Source: Streptomyces sioyaensis (GTDB taxonomy: Bacteria > Actinomycetota > Actinomycetes > Streptomycetales > Streptomycetaceae). From it: a DNA stretch of 64,000 nucleotides. The notes under the pieces were generated by a model. The model searched no databases. It was not told where the DNA came from and was given only the letters and a program-made list of their open reading frames with translations. Each line of letters opens with the position of its first letter. The stretch's first letter is position 1. Of the stretch, positions 53,542 to 62,126 are shown in pieces. The stretch spans positions 1-64,000 of the forward strand of contig NZ_SDIF01000010.1 in NCBI RefSeq assembly GCF_004122735.1, written 5' to 3'. The translations under genes were made by a program, and so were the position numbers.

Positions 53542-55733
53542 GCGGAGCCTCCCGTGTGCGGATCCTGGTCGTGCGGGGCGTGGCCCATGGGGTCGGCGGG
53601 GCCCGCCTGGTGGGGAATACGGGCGGTGTCCGCCGGCGTCTCCCCGTCCGTCTCGCCCTCCGCGGTGTCGGCGGCCTCCGCGCGGGCCTTGACGACCTCC
53701 TCGACGGCGTCCAGTACACCCCGGTAGCCGGAGCAGCGGCAGAGGTTGCCGCACAGCGCCTTGCGGGTCTCCAGCTCGCTGGGGGCGTGGTTGCCCTCCA
53801 GGAGGTCGTGGACGGTCATGGCCATCCCCGGTACGCAGAAGCCGCACTGCACCGCACCGGAGGCGGCGAGCGCGCGCTGTACGTCGGAGGGCACGCCGTT
53901 CTCCGCGAGCCCCTCGACGGTACGGACCTCGCTGCCGGCCGTGGTGGCCGCGGGCACCAGGCAGGACGCCACCAGCCGGCCGTCCACCTGGACCGAGCAC
54001 GCCCCGCACTCACCCTGCGAGCAGCCGTCCTTGGCGCCGGCCAGGCCGAGGCGCTCGCGCAGGACGTAGAGCAGTGATTCGCCGATCCAGGCGTCGGTGA
54101 CAGGCCGGTCGATGCCGTTCACCCGCAACACGAAGGAGGCGGCGGGGTGTTCGTCGTGGCCGTCGAGGCCGGAGCCGGACACCGGGGCCGCGGCGACGGC
54201 GCCGGCGTCGGCGTCGGTGAGGGGCTCGATGCCGGCGAGGGACTCCCCGTCACCGGCGGTGCCGTCGGCAAAGCGGTCGGCGGCGCTGTCGGTGGTGCGG
54301 TCGTCCGTGCCGGCGGCGTCGTCGGCGTCCCTGCCGTCCTCCGGGCCCGCGAAGTCCTCCGCGCCCGCGAGGTCGTCGGGGTCCGCGGAGTCGTTGGTGC
54401 CGGCGAAGTCGTCTGGGTCCGGGTGCGCGTCGGGCTCGGTGTGCGCGCCGGGCCCGCTGGTCTCCCGCGGGGCGTCCGGCGCGGCACCCCCGTCGTCCGG
54501 CGCGGCGGACTCGGCCGGGGCGTCGGGGTGCGCGAATTCGTCTGAATCCGGCGGCTGTTCGCCGTCGGCTCCCGGGACCGGCCATCCGCGCGTGCCGGTC
54601 ATGTCGGGCATGTTCGCCATCGCGTCGGACAGGTCGGCCGCCGCGTCCTGCCGCTCCGGCGCCGCGTCGTGCGAAGGCTGTGCCGCCTCGGTGGCCGGCG
54701 GCCACTGGGCCAGCGCATCGGCCGGCAGCGACCAGTGCCCGGTCGCCTCGCCGGCCGCGGGGTGCCGGCCGCCGCCCGTCGCGTACGGGTCGGCGCCGCC
54801 GGGCAGTTCGGGCTCGGCGCCGTGGCCGGAAAGACCGCGCTCGTGCGCGTACGGGTCGCCCGCGGGGACGCCGAAGGGGCCGTGCGCCTCCCCGTGCACC
54901 TCCCCGCCGTGCGCGGAATCCCGCGGCTGCGCGGGGGGCGCCTCCATCCCGCCCGCGGCGTCCGGCCCGGCGGTGAAGTTCCAGTGCCCGGTCCGGGCGG
55001 CCTCCTCGGCGTCCGCCGGGCTCGGGGCCCGGTCGTACGCGGCCGGGTATCCGCCGTCCTGGTAGCCGGCGGCAGCGCCGTGCCCCGTAGGACCCGGATG
55101 TCCCGGATGCCCGGGGTGACGCTGGTAGCCATGGACGCCCGGATAGCCGCCGGCATGCCCCGTATGCCCTGTGTGCCCCGTCAGTTCGTCGTCGCCGAGC
55201 AGATACTCGCCGGACTCCTCCGGTCCGTCGTCCGCCGCCGCGGGGATCGACCAGGTGCCGGTACCGCCCGCCTCCGGGCTGCCCGCCACGGGCCAGTCCA
55301 CCCGCTCGCCCCACGGCGGGGCCGCCTCGGGGGTGCCGCTGTGGTACGCCACCGAGTGGCCCTGGTGGGGCGCCTGCTCGGCAGGGGCCGGGTATCCGGC
55401 GGACGGGTCGGCGTATCCGGCCGAGGGGTCCGCGAACGGCATCGTCCACTGGCCGGTGGCGGCCGGGTCGGCGCCCGCGTCCGGGACCGGTGGTGTGCCG
55501 GCGTGCGGGGTGAAGGAGGACGGCGGGGTGTAGCCGTGGCCGGGGGCCTCCAGGGGTTCGGCGCCCGGGGTGCCGTAACGGGGCGCCCGCCCTTGGTAGA
55601 TCCCGCTGGTGAAGCCTTCCGGGAGCTGTACGAAGGCCGTTGCCTCCGATTCGTACTCGCCGCCCTGCGGCAGCGGCTGCCAGCCCTGTTCGGGGTGCGG
55701 CTGGTACGGATGGCGGTTGTCGGCGTCACTCAT
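53538..55733 (-). CDS. Xanthine dehydrogenase-type [2Fe-2S] subunit with long N-terminal extension
   Basis: A 731-residue protein, against about 160-200 for the usual subunit. The [2Fe-2S] part is only the C-terminal 200: FVLRVNGIDRPV, CSQGECGACSV (ferredoxin-type cluster), CGFCVPGM and CGNLCRCSGY (alpha-helical cluster). The first 530 residues are disordered and rich in Gly, Pro, His and Asp. They contain the repeated TGxW motif: TGQWTMPF (93), TGTWSIPA (158), TGHWNFTA (248) and TGHWSLPA (331), and TGTRGWPVP (379). An acidic run with DDxAG units precedes the cluster domain. It starts in ATGA overlap with mini-ORF 1. Confidence 0.88.
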   Translation of the reverse strand: MSDADNRHPYQPHPEQGWQPLPQGGEYESEATAFVQLPEGFTSGIYQGRAPRYGTPGAEPLEAPGHGYTPPSSFTPHAGTPPVPDAGADPAATGQWTMPFADPSAGYADPSAGYPAPAEQAPHQGHSVAYHSGTPEAAPPWGERVDWPVAGSPEAGGTGTWSIPAAADDGPEESGEYLLGDDELTGHTGHTGHAGGYPGVHGYQRHPGHPGHPGPTGHGAAAGYQDGGYPAAYDRAPSPADAEEAARTGHWNFTAGPDAAGGMEAPPAQPRDSAHGGEVHGEAHGPFGVPAGDPYAHERGLSGHGAEPELPGGADPYATGGGRHPAAGEATGHWSLPADALAQWPPATEAAQPSHDAAPERQDAAADLSDAMANMPDMTGTRGWPVPGADGEQPPDSDEFAHPDAPAESAAPDDGGAAPDAPRETSGPGAHTEPDAHPDPDDFAGTNDSADPDDLAGAEDFAGPEDGRDADDAAGTDDRTTDSAADRFADGTAGDGESLAGIEPLTDADAGAVAAAPVSGSGLDGHDEHPAASFVLRVNGIDRPVTDAWIGESLLYVLRERLGLAGAKDGCSQGECGACSVQVDGRLVASCLVPAATTAGSEVRTVEGLAENGVPSDVQRALAASGAVQCGFCVPGMAMTVHDLLEGNHAPSELETRKALCGNLCRCSGYRGVLDAVEEVVKARAEAADTAEGETDGETPADTARIPHQAGPADPMGHAPHDQDPHTGGSA

Positions 55734-55837
55734 GCCGAGCCCTCACTTCGCTCGGCCCCGCATTCGCGAGGCGCGCACCCTTCGATGATGATCCCCCGGT
55801 CTCCGACGGAGGGGACCCCCATGCCGCGCTCACTCAT
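55730..55837 (-). CDS. Linker mini-ORF 1 between FAD and Fe-S subunits
   Basis: A 35-codon frame opening MSERGMGVPSVGDRG and ending ECGAERSEGSA. It overlaps the FAD-subunit stop and the Fe-S subunit start by ATGA on each side. It matches mini-ORF 2 at about 20 of 35 residues, and is clearly a copy of the same element. No function beyond coupling is evident. Confidence 0.5.
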   Translation of the reverse strand: MSERGMGVPSVGDRGIIIEGCAPRECGAERSEGSA

Positions 55838-56730
55838 GAGAGCGCCCTCCCCAGTGCGCGGCGGGCCAGGGCTGCCACCGTACGGCGCAGGTGCAGTGCG
55901 GCCGGCGGCAGGGTGGCCGGTTCCGAACCGTCCTCGGGCGGCGCCGGGTCCGGGATGCAGGCGGCGGCGACGTAGTCACCGAAGGCCGTCAGCGCCTCGG
56001 GGACCAGGCCGCGTTCACCGTCCCAGTCGATGAGCGAGGCCACCCACTGTTCGGCCTCCAGGGGGCGCAGCGGCATGGCGGCGACCGCGCCCACCGCGCA
56101 GCGCACCCCGCGCCGCGCCGGGTCCAGGACGAGCGCCACCGACGCGGTGGCGCGGCCGGGCCCGGTGCGGCCGGTGGCCTTGAGGAAGGTCTGCGGGGCG
56201 TGCAGCAGCGGCACCCGTACGAAGCCGACGAGTTCGCCGGGGCTGAGCATCTCGCGGCCGGCCAGGAGGTGGCTGACCGGAATCTCCCGGCGGCCGCCCC
56301 CGGGGCCGGCGATGATCACCGTGGCTTCGAGGGCGGCGAGCACCGGGAGGGTGTCCCCCGTGGGCGCGGAGGTCACGATGTTGCCGCCGAGGGTGCCGGC
56401 GTTGCGGATCTGCGGTGGGCCGGCCGCGCGGGCGGCCGCGGCCAGGCCGGGGATCAGGGCGGCGAAGTCGGGGCGTCCCATACGGGCGAGGGTCAGACCG
56501 GCACCGAGCAGCGCATGGCCGTCCAGGTACTGCCAGCCGCGCATCTCACTGATCCGGTTGAGACCCACCAGGGCTGCGGGTCTGAGGTGTCCGGCGTTGA
56601 CCGCCGCCATGAGATCGGTGCCGCCCGCGACGGGCACGGCGGTGGGCATGGCGGTGAGCGCCGCCACCGCCTCGTCGAGCGAGGCCGGCAACGTCACCGT
56701 GTGCGACGCCTGCGGTGCGTGCGTGGTCAA
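55834..56730 (-). CDS. Xanthine dehydrogenase-type FAD-binding subunit
   Basis: A 298-residue FAD_binding_5 subunit. VPVAGGTDLMAAVNAGH is the FAD pyrophosphate region and IRNAGTLGGNIVTSAPTGD the second FAD motif. The start is taken as the TTG at 56728-56730 (product MTTHAPQASHTVTLP), preceded by AAGGGG; upstream in-frame sequence is not conserved-looking. First gene of the operon, so the promoter lies in the 760 bp upstream. Confidence 0.87.
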   Translation of the reverse strand: MTTHAPQASHTVTLPASLDEAVAALTAMPTAVPVAGGTDLMAAVNAGHLRPAALVGLNRISEMRGWQYLDGHALLGAGLTLARMGRPDFAALIPGLAAAARAAGPPQIRNAGTLGGNIVTSAPTGDTLPVLAALEATVIIAGPGGGRREIPVSHLLAGREMLSPGELVGFVRVPLLHAPQTFLKATGRTGPGRATASVALVLDPARRGVRCAVGAVAAMPLRPLEAEQWVASLIDWDGERGLVPEALTAFGDYVAAACIPDPAPPEDGSEPATLPPAALHLRRTVAALARRALGRALS

Positions 56731-57491
56731 GCCAGCTGCCCCTTCCCCGGTGTCCCGGCAGTTCCGCTCCGCCGTACGGTACGTGCTCACAGCCCGGACG
56801 TGGCAACTCTGGCACATCTTCCCGGGCCCTCGGCGCGAGGGTCCACGAAGCGGCGGTCGGTCCCGGGACAGGGTTCTCGTCCGGTTTCGTCCGCCACCGA
56901 CGGTACGGGCACTGCGGTGTGGCACGTCGGCGGCGGCGTCCGGCAGGGTGCAGCGGGACGCGCCCGCCGGCACTGCGGTGCTCGGTACGGCGGTGCGGGG
57001 GGACCGCCGTACCGCACCACCGTCCCAGGGACCGGCCGCACGGGCGCCCTCCTTGCACCGGGGCTCACACGTTTGGGGGCGCCCCGTCGATCGGGCGTCC
57101 GAGCACTCCGGGCCGTTTCAGGGTGCGGACTTGGTCGTTGCCCGCGCCGCCGGGGCACCGAGCCCGCGGCGCTGTACGGGTACGAAGAAGACGACCGGCA
57201 CGGGGCGGCCCTCACGACCGATGCTGCCATGGCGGGGCGCCTTCCGGCCCCTAACTGCCGTGGTGGCGGAGGGGGTTCGCCGAGGGGAGCCGCGGGGAGG
57301 TCAGGGACACCCTGCACGGGCCCAGAACGCCGAGGGGCCCCGGTCCACGAGGGACCCGGGCCCGTACCGAGGCGGGTTCGTCACCGCCGCACGACGCACT
57401 GCCGGACGGGCCGCGTCCGCAGCCCGTCACCGTCCTTGCGCCGCGCGCGCACGACCGGCCGTCGCCGGCCGGGAGTTACGGTCCGCGGTGG
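56731..57491. other. Large intergenic region, 761 bp
   Basis: Between the FAD-subunit start and the DUF3039 gene end. It must hold the xanthine-dehydrogenase operon promoter. Several GGGCCC/CCGGTCC-type inverted segments occur near 57334-57362 and may end DUF3039 transcription. Long frames here yield Arg/Pro/Ser-biased products without recognisable domains, so none is called. Confidence 0.45.
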
Positions 57492-57785
57492 CTACTTCTT
57501 GCCGCCGTCCTTGCCGCCCTTGTCCTTGTCGCCGCCGGCGCCCATGGACTCGAAGATCTCCTTGCACATGGGGCAGACCGGGTACTTCTTCGGGTCGCGA
57601 CCCGGGACCCAGACCTTCCCGCACAGCGCCACGACGGGCGTACCGTCGAGCGCACTCGCCATGATCTTGTCCTTCTGGACATAGTGGGCGAAGCGCTCGT
57701 GGTCGCCGTCGCCGTGCGACACCTGCGGTGTCGGCTCTACGAGGGTGCCCGTACCTGCCCCGCGCTCGGGCTCAACAGTGCTCAT
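57492..57785 (-). CDS. DUF3039 zinc-ribbon-like protein
   Basis: A 97-residue protein of the actinobacterial DUF3039 family. HERFAHYVQKDKIMASALDGTPVVALCGKVW and YPVCPMCKEI form a zinc-ribbon-like site with Cys55, Cys71, Cys74 and probably His34. The Lys/Gly-rich tail (GDKDKGGKDGGKK) is likely disordered. ATG at 57783-57785 is chosen; ribosome site is not obvious. Function unknown, typically conserved beside murA and YqgE genes. Confidence 0.85.
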   Translation of the reverse strand: MSTVEPERGAGTGTLVEPTPQVSHGDGDHERFAHYVQKDKIMASALDGTPVVALCGKVWVPGRDPKKYPVCPMCKEIFESMGAGGDKDKGGKDGGKK

Positions 57786-57875
57786 AACAGCCAAGGGTAC
57801 TCACGCGCGCCACAAGCCGGGAGCGTCGGTCCGGTGCCGGTGCCGGGCCGGGCGCACGGCCCCGGGGCACGGCCG

Positions 57876-58556
57876 CTACGAGGCGACCGCCATACCGCCC
57901 CGGTCCCCGGCCGTCAGGCCGAGCCGCACGGCGAAGGCCAGCGCGGCATCCGGCCGGACGTCGTACCAGGAGTCCTTGTCGCAGACCGCGTCCAGCAGCG
58001 CCGCGATGTCCGCCGCCCCTACCGTGCGGGCCGCCGCGAGGGCGAGGAAGGCACGGACCGCCGCACCGGGGTCGACCTCCGTCTCCGCCCGTGCCACGAG
58101 GTCCTCGACGAGCTTGTCGATCGCGGCGTCACCGGGAGCCGCCCAGTTCATCGCCATCTCCAGGCCGTCGTCCGGCATCTTCGCGGGATAGGGCGCACGG
58201 GCCCAGCCGCCGTCCTGCCACCAGTAGACGAACCCGAGGAGATTGCCCTCGGCGTCCTCCCGCAGCCGCTCCCAGGGCAGCCACTCGGGGCCGCCGGCCA
58301 GGAAGTCGATCCGCCGGCCCCCGTCGTGGGTGTAGCTGCCGTCCGAGTCCTGGCCGCACAGCAGTGCCCGGCCGCCCTCGAACAGCTGCAGCCGCCACCA
58401 GTAGCTGCCGCCGTCGTTCCAGCACTGCAGGCCGTTGCGGCCCCAGCTGTATTCGTCCCCGTCGTCCGCGCCGGCGGCCACCACGGCCAGGGTCGCGGCG
58501 CGCGCCCACAGGCGCTCCGGATGGTCGAGGTCCTCGGGCACGCTCGGCCTCTGCAT
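57876..58556 (-). CDS. Conserved hypothetical protein, Trp-rich
   Basis: A 226-residue soluble protein I do not recognise. It is rich in Trp and Gly in the first half (EYSWGRNGLQCWNDGGSYWWRLQLFEGGRALLCGQDSDG) and helical and Ala-rich in the second (AAVRAFLALAAARTVGAADIAALLDAVC). There is no signal peptide or membrane segment. ATG at 58554-58556 follows GGGGGAGA. Confidence 0.7.
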   Translation of the reverse strand: MQRPSVPEDLDHPERLWARAATLAVVAAGADDGDEYSWGRNGLQCWNDGGSYWWRLQLFEGGRALLCGQDSDGSYTHDGGRRIDFLAGGPEWLPWERLREDAEGNLLGFVYWWQDGGWARAPYPAKMPDDGLEMAMNWAAPGDAAIDKLVEDLVARAETEVDPGAAVRAFLALAAARTVGAADIAALLDAVCDKDSWYDVRPDAALAFAVRLGLTAGDRGGMAVAS

Positions 58557-58756
58557 GGCGCTCTCCCCCGTTTGTCCGGCGCGGCCCCGCCGACGCGGCC
58601 GCACACCTCGCCTGTTACGTCCGAACCCTAGCGACGGGGTCCGACAATTCCCCATGCCGAAGCCGTCACAATAATCCAGTCGTCAACAAAATTCGGGCCC
58701 CCGCGCCGGATTGCGGGAAGCCGCCCGCCCGACGCCCGCCCGCACCCGGACGGGGC

Positions 58757-59437
58757 TCAGTTCAGCGACGGGTCGTCCGGATACGTGGCCACCATCGCCA
58801 GTTCGTTGCGCTGGCGGCGCAGCACCGCGCGCCACAGCTGCTCCGGATCGGGCGAGGAGACGTCGCCGGGCTCGGACTCGACCACGTACCAGGCGCCCTC
58901 GACGAGCTCGTCCTCCAGCTGGCCCGGGCCCCAGCCCGCGTACCCGGCGAAGATCCGCAGACTGCCCAGCACCGCCGCGAGGAGTTCCGGCGGGGCCTCC
59001 AGATCGACCAGGCCGATCGCGCCGTGCACCCTGCGCCAGCCCAGCGGCTCGTCACCCGATTGGACGTCCGCCCGGTCCGCGGCCGGGGCGGCCGGGGCAC
59101 CGGCCGGCTCCGCGCCGTCACCGCCCGCCAGCGTGCTGCCGTCCACGGAGGGGATGCCGCCCTCGCCGGACAGCCCGCCGGGCACCACGGCCACCCCGAG
59201 CGCGGAGTCCAGCGACACCGGGCCGCCCTGGAAGACCACCCCCGGCTCGCCGGCCAGTGCGGCCCAGGGGGCGAGGATGTCCGCCACGCCGACCGGGGTG
59301 GGGCGGTTGAGGACCACGCCGAGGGAGCCCTCCTCGTCGTGGTCGAGGAGCAGCACCACCGCGCGGTCGAAGTTCGGATCGGCGAGCGCGGGTGTCGCGA
59401 CGAGCAGCCGCCCTGTGAGCGAGGACACCTCGGTCAT
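58757..59437 (-). CDS. YqgE/AlgH (DUF179) family protein
   Basis: A 226-residue protein opening LTGRLLVATPALADPNFDRAVVLLLDHDEEGSLGVVLNRPT, characteristic of YqgE/AlgH. After VFQGGPVS a disordered insert of about 40 residues (GSTLAGGDGAEPAGAPAAPAADR) separates the two halves of the domain. The C-terminal half has FAGYAGWGPGQLEDEL, a conserved block. Role unknown, with links to transcriptional or redox control proposed elsewhere. ATG at 59435-59437. Confidence 0.9.
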   Translation of the reverse strand: MTEVSSLTGRLLVATPALADPNFDRAVVLLLDHDEEGSLGVVLNRPTPVGVADILAPWAALAGEPGVVFQGGPVSLDSALGVAVVPGGLSGEGGIPSVDGSTLAGGDGAEPAGAPAAPAADRADVQSGDEPLGWRRVHGAIGLVDLEAPPELLAAVLGSLRIFAGYAGWGPGQLEDELVEGAWYVVESEPGDVSSPDPEQLWRAVLRRQRNELAMVATYPDDPSLN

Positions 59438-59733
59438 GGCCACATGATCCCGCACTTCTGCCCGGAGCGGGGAGTCAACGCCGAGGCCCGTGCGAGAGCA
59501 GGGCAGGGCGTACGGCGGCAGCACCGGCGCACGACTTCGGAACGGATAGCCCATTCAAGACATTCACCGGCAATTTCAGCCAAAGGTTGATTACAGATCA
59601 AAGGCGGAAGGTAGCGGAGCGTGTTGTGGCAAAGCCATTACACGCGCGAAGCCTGCACGGGCCTACGGACTCACCCCCGGCCGCCCTTACCATTTCAGCT
59701 TGGCCCCTGCCCGTCTCCAGGAACGCGAGATCC

Positions 59734-61083
59734 ATGACCGTCTCTACTGACGACGTACTGCTTGTCCACGGCGGCACCCCGCTCGAGGGCGAGATCCGGG
59801 TTCGCGGCGCGAAGAACCTTGTACCGAAGGCCATGGTCGCCGCCCTCCTCGGCAGCGGCCCCAGCCGGCTGCGCAATGTGCCCGACATCCGCGACGTACG
59901 CGTGGTGCGCGGGCTGCTGCAGCTGCACGGCGTCACGGTGCGCCCGGGTGACGAGCCGGGGGAGCTGATCCTCGACCCGTCGCACGTCGAGAGCGCCAAC
60001 GTCGCTGACATCGATGCCCACGCGGGCTCCTCACGGATCCCGATCCTGTTCTGCGGCCCGCTGCTGCACCGCCTCGGCCACGCCTTCATCCCTGGCCTGG
60101 GCGGCTGCGACATCGGTGGCCGCCCGGTGGACTTCCACTTCGACGTGCTGCGCCAGTTCGGCGCGACGATCGAGAAGCGCGCCGACGGGCAGTACCTGGA
60201 GGCCCCGCACCGGCTGCGCGGCACCAAGATCCGACTGCCGTACCCGTCGGTCGGCTCGACCGAACAGGTGCTGCTGACCGCCGTCCTGGCGGAGGGCGTC
60301 ACCGAGCTGTCGAACGCCGCCGTGGAGCCGGAGATCGAGGACCTCATCTGCGTCCTGCAGAAGATGGGCGCGATCATCTCCATGGACACCGACCGGACGA
60401 TCCGGATCACCGGTGTCGACAAACTCGACGGTTACACCCACCGCGCCCTCCCGGACCGCCTGGAGGCCGCCTCCTGGGCGTCCGCGGCGCTGGCCACCGA
60501 GGGCAACATCTTCGTCCGCGGCGCGCAGCAGCGGTCGATGATGACCTTCCTCAACACCTTCCGCAAGGTCGGTGGCGCCTTCGAGATCGGCGACGAGGGC
60601 ATCCGCTTCTGGCACCCGGGCGGTTCGCTCAACGCCATCGCCCTGGAGACCGACGTCCACCCCGGCTTCCAGACCGACTGGCAGCAGCCGCTGGTCGTCG
60701 CGCTGACCCAGGCGTCCGGCCTGTCGATCGTGCACGAGACGGTGTACGAGTCCCGGCTCGGCTTCACCTCCGCGCTCAACCAGATGGGCGCGCACATCCA
60801 GCTGTACCGCGAGTGCCTGGGCGGCTCCGCCTGCCGCTTCGGCCAGCGCAACTTCCTGCACTCCGCGGTCGTCTCCGGACCGACCCGACTGCAGGGCTCC
60901 GACCTGGTCATCCCCGACCTGCGCGGCGGCTTCTCGTATCTGATCGCGGCGCTGGCGGCGCAGGGCACCTCCCGGGTGCACGGCATCGACCTGATCAACC
61001 GCGGCTACGAGAACTTCATGGAGAAGCTCGTGGAGCTGGGCGCCAAGGTCGAGCTCCCGAACGGCGCACTGCGCAGCAACTGA
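59734..61083 (+). CDS. murA: UDP-N-acetylglucosamine 1-carboxyvinyltransferase
   Basis: A 449-residue first committed enzyme of peptidoglycan synthesis: transfers enolpyruvate from PEP to UDP-GlcNAc. The catalytic Cys125 is present in GLGGCDIGGRPVDFH, so the fosfomycin-sensitive form is expected. The Lys27-Asn28 of GAKNLVPK and the C-terminal DLRGGFSYLIAALAA are also conserved. ATG at 59734 follows CAGGAACG, a rather distant ribosome site. A perfect 18-bp terminator hairpin follows. Confidence 0.95.
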   Translation: MTVSTDDVLLVHGGTPLEGEIRVRGAKNLVPKAMVAALLGSGPSRLRNVPDIRDVRVVRGLLQLHGVTVRPGDEPGELILDPSHVESANVADIDAHAGSSRIPILFCGPLLHRLGHAFIPGLGGCDIGGRPVDFHFDVLRQFGATIEKRADGQYLEAPHRLRGTKIRLPYPSVGSTEQVLLTAVLAEGVTELSNAAVEPEIEDLICVLQKMGAIISMDTDRTIRITGVDKLDGYTHRALPDRLEAASWASAALATEGNIFVRGAQQRSMMTFLNTFRKVGGAFEIGDEGIRFWHPGGSLNAIALETDVHPGFQTDWQQPLVVALTQASGLSIVHETVYESRLGFTSALNQMGAHIQLYRECLGGSACRFGQRNFLHSAVVSGPTRLQGSDLVIPDLRGGFSYLIAALAAQGTSRVHGIDLINRGYENFMEKLVELGAKVELPNGALRSN

Positions 61084-61110
61084 CCACGGCACAGCGGTCT
61101 TCTCGACAGA

Positions 61111-61151
61111 CGGCAGCGGGCCCCGGCGTACACCGCCGGGGCCCGCTGCCG
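61111..61151 (+). terminator. Terminator of murA
   Basis: A perfect 18-bp stem (CGGCAGCGGGCCCCGGCG with its complement) and 5-base loop TACAC, 27 bases after the murA stop. Confidence 0.9.
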
Positions 61152-61485
61152 TGCGGAGTCCCGCATGCCGCGGACAACTCGGCGGGCGCGGCGCACCGTT
61201 CGCGCCGTCCGTCCTCGCGGCCCCAGGTCTCACCCGTACGGCGGCCCCGTACGGGACCGGGACGGCACCGCCGAGGTCGCACGGACCGTCCGGCCGACAG
61301 CCCCAGGGGCGCCCCGGCGGCGCCGGTTGCGGGCCGCCGGCGCATCTCCGGGCGTACCGGGCGGCGTTTCCGGCCCCTGCGGGGCCCTGGCGGCCTCGCT
61401 GGGGGGCGTGCGCCCGGCGGACTTCCCGTTCGGTGCGGCCGGCCGTCTCCGGCCGTCCACCGGCCGCCCGTGCCGTGGGACGCGA

Positions 61486-61520
61486 CAGGGCGGCCACCCC
61501 TGGAAGGGATGGCCGCCCTG
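61486..61520 (-). terminator. Terminator of the HU gene
   Basis: CAGGGCGGCCA pairs with TGGCCGCCCTG around a 13-base loop, 20 bases after the HU stop on the minus strand. Confidence 0.8.
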
Positions 61521-61539
61521 GCGTGCCGTGCTGAGGGTC

Positions 61540-61821
61540 TTACTTACCCTTGGCGGCTTCCTTGAGCTTGGAGCCCGCGGAGACCTTCACGCTGTAGCCG
61601 GCCGGGATCTGGATCGGGTCGCCGGTCTGCGGGTTGCGCGCGGTGCGAGCGGCACGGTGGGTGCGCTCGAAGGTCAGGAAGCCGGGGATGGTGACCTTCT
61701 CGTCGCCCTTGGCGACGACCTCGCCGGTCACCTCGGCGAGGGCGGCCAGAACGGCGTCGGCGTCCTTGCGGGTCACCTCGGCGCGATCGGCCAGAGCGGC
61801 CACCAGCTCACTGCGGTTCAT
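61540..61821 (-). CDS. hupA: DNA-binding protein HU (HupA)
   Basis: A 93-residue histone-like protein: MNRSELVAALADRAEVTRKDADAVLAA, the DNA-binding arm around RTHRAARTARNPQTGDPIQIPAG, and a Lys-rich end. Size and residues match the canonical HU, without the long Lys-rich tail of the sporulation-associated HupS. It compacts the nucleoid. Long upstream region contains an 8-bp perfect palindromic hairpin. Confidence 0.95.
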   Translation of the reverse strand: MNRSELVAALADRAEVTRKDADAVLAALAEVTGEVVAKGDEKVTIPGFLTFERTHRAARTARNPQTGDPIQIPAGYSVKVSAGSKLKEAAKGK

Positions 61822-62126
61822 GTTTGTACTCCCGTGTTCTTCTTGCCAATGAGGCGTGAGATCGAAGCCGATGCTGCCAGGGTCCTCGGACAGTCCCCGG
61901 ACCCGGGTCTGGTGCCAGACCCTCGCGCCCGATTACGCATCCTGCCCCTACCTGCGGCGGTAAAGCCAATCCGGCACCCAGGAGGGTCACACGAAAAGCG
62001 CCACTGCCTCGTTAGTGGTCACGCTCCGTATCAATCCCGCTCCGGGCCGGCCCCACAGGGCGGCGGTCGCTTGCTGCCCGCCACCCTATGGGCGGCTCAA
62101 CGACGGTGTTCCAGCGACGCGCCGAC
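61822..62126. other. Upstream region of hupA, 305 bp
   Basis: Holds the hupA promoter and leader and the end region of the malic enzyme gene on the same strand. A hairpin GGGTCTGG-TG-CCAGACCC occurs at 61905-61922. Confidence 0.5.
61905..61922 (-). promoter_or_regulatory. Palindrome in the hupA leader or promoter
   Basis: 8-bp perfect dyad GGGTCTGG/CCAGACCC with a 2-base centre, 84 bases before the hupA start. It could be a leader hairpin or an operator. Confidence 0.45.

Larger units (their letters stand above)
61084..61539. other. Intergenic region between murA and HU gene ends, 456 bp
   Basis: Convergent gene ends. Contains the murA terminator (61111-61151) and the HU terminator (61486-61520). 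The 330 bp between show GC-rich Arg/Pro-biased frames, none convincing. Confidence 0.5.

Noticed and set aside
56715..57254. 179-codon frame in the large gap upstream of the FAD subunit
   Set aside because: Overlaps the FAD-subunit start region, with Arg/Pro-rich sequence, no ribosome site and no domain.
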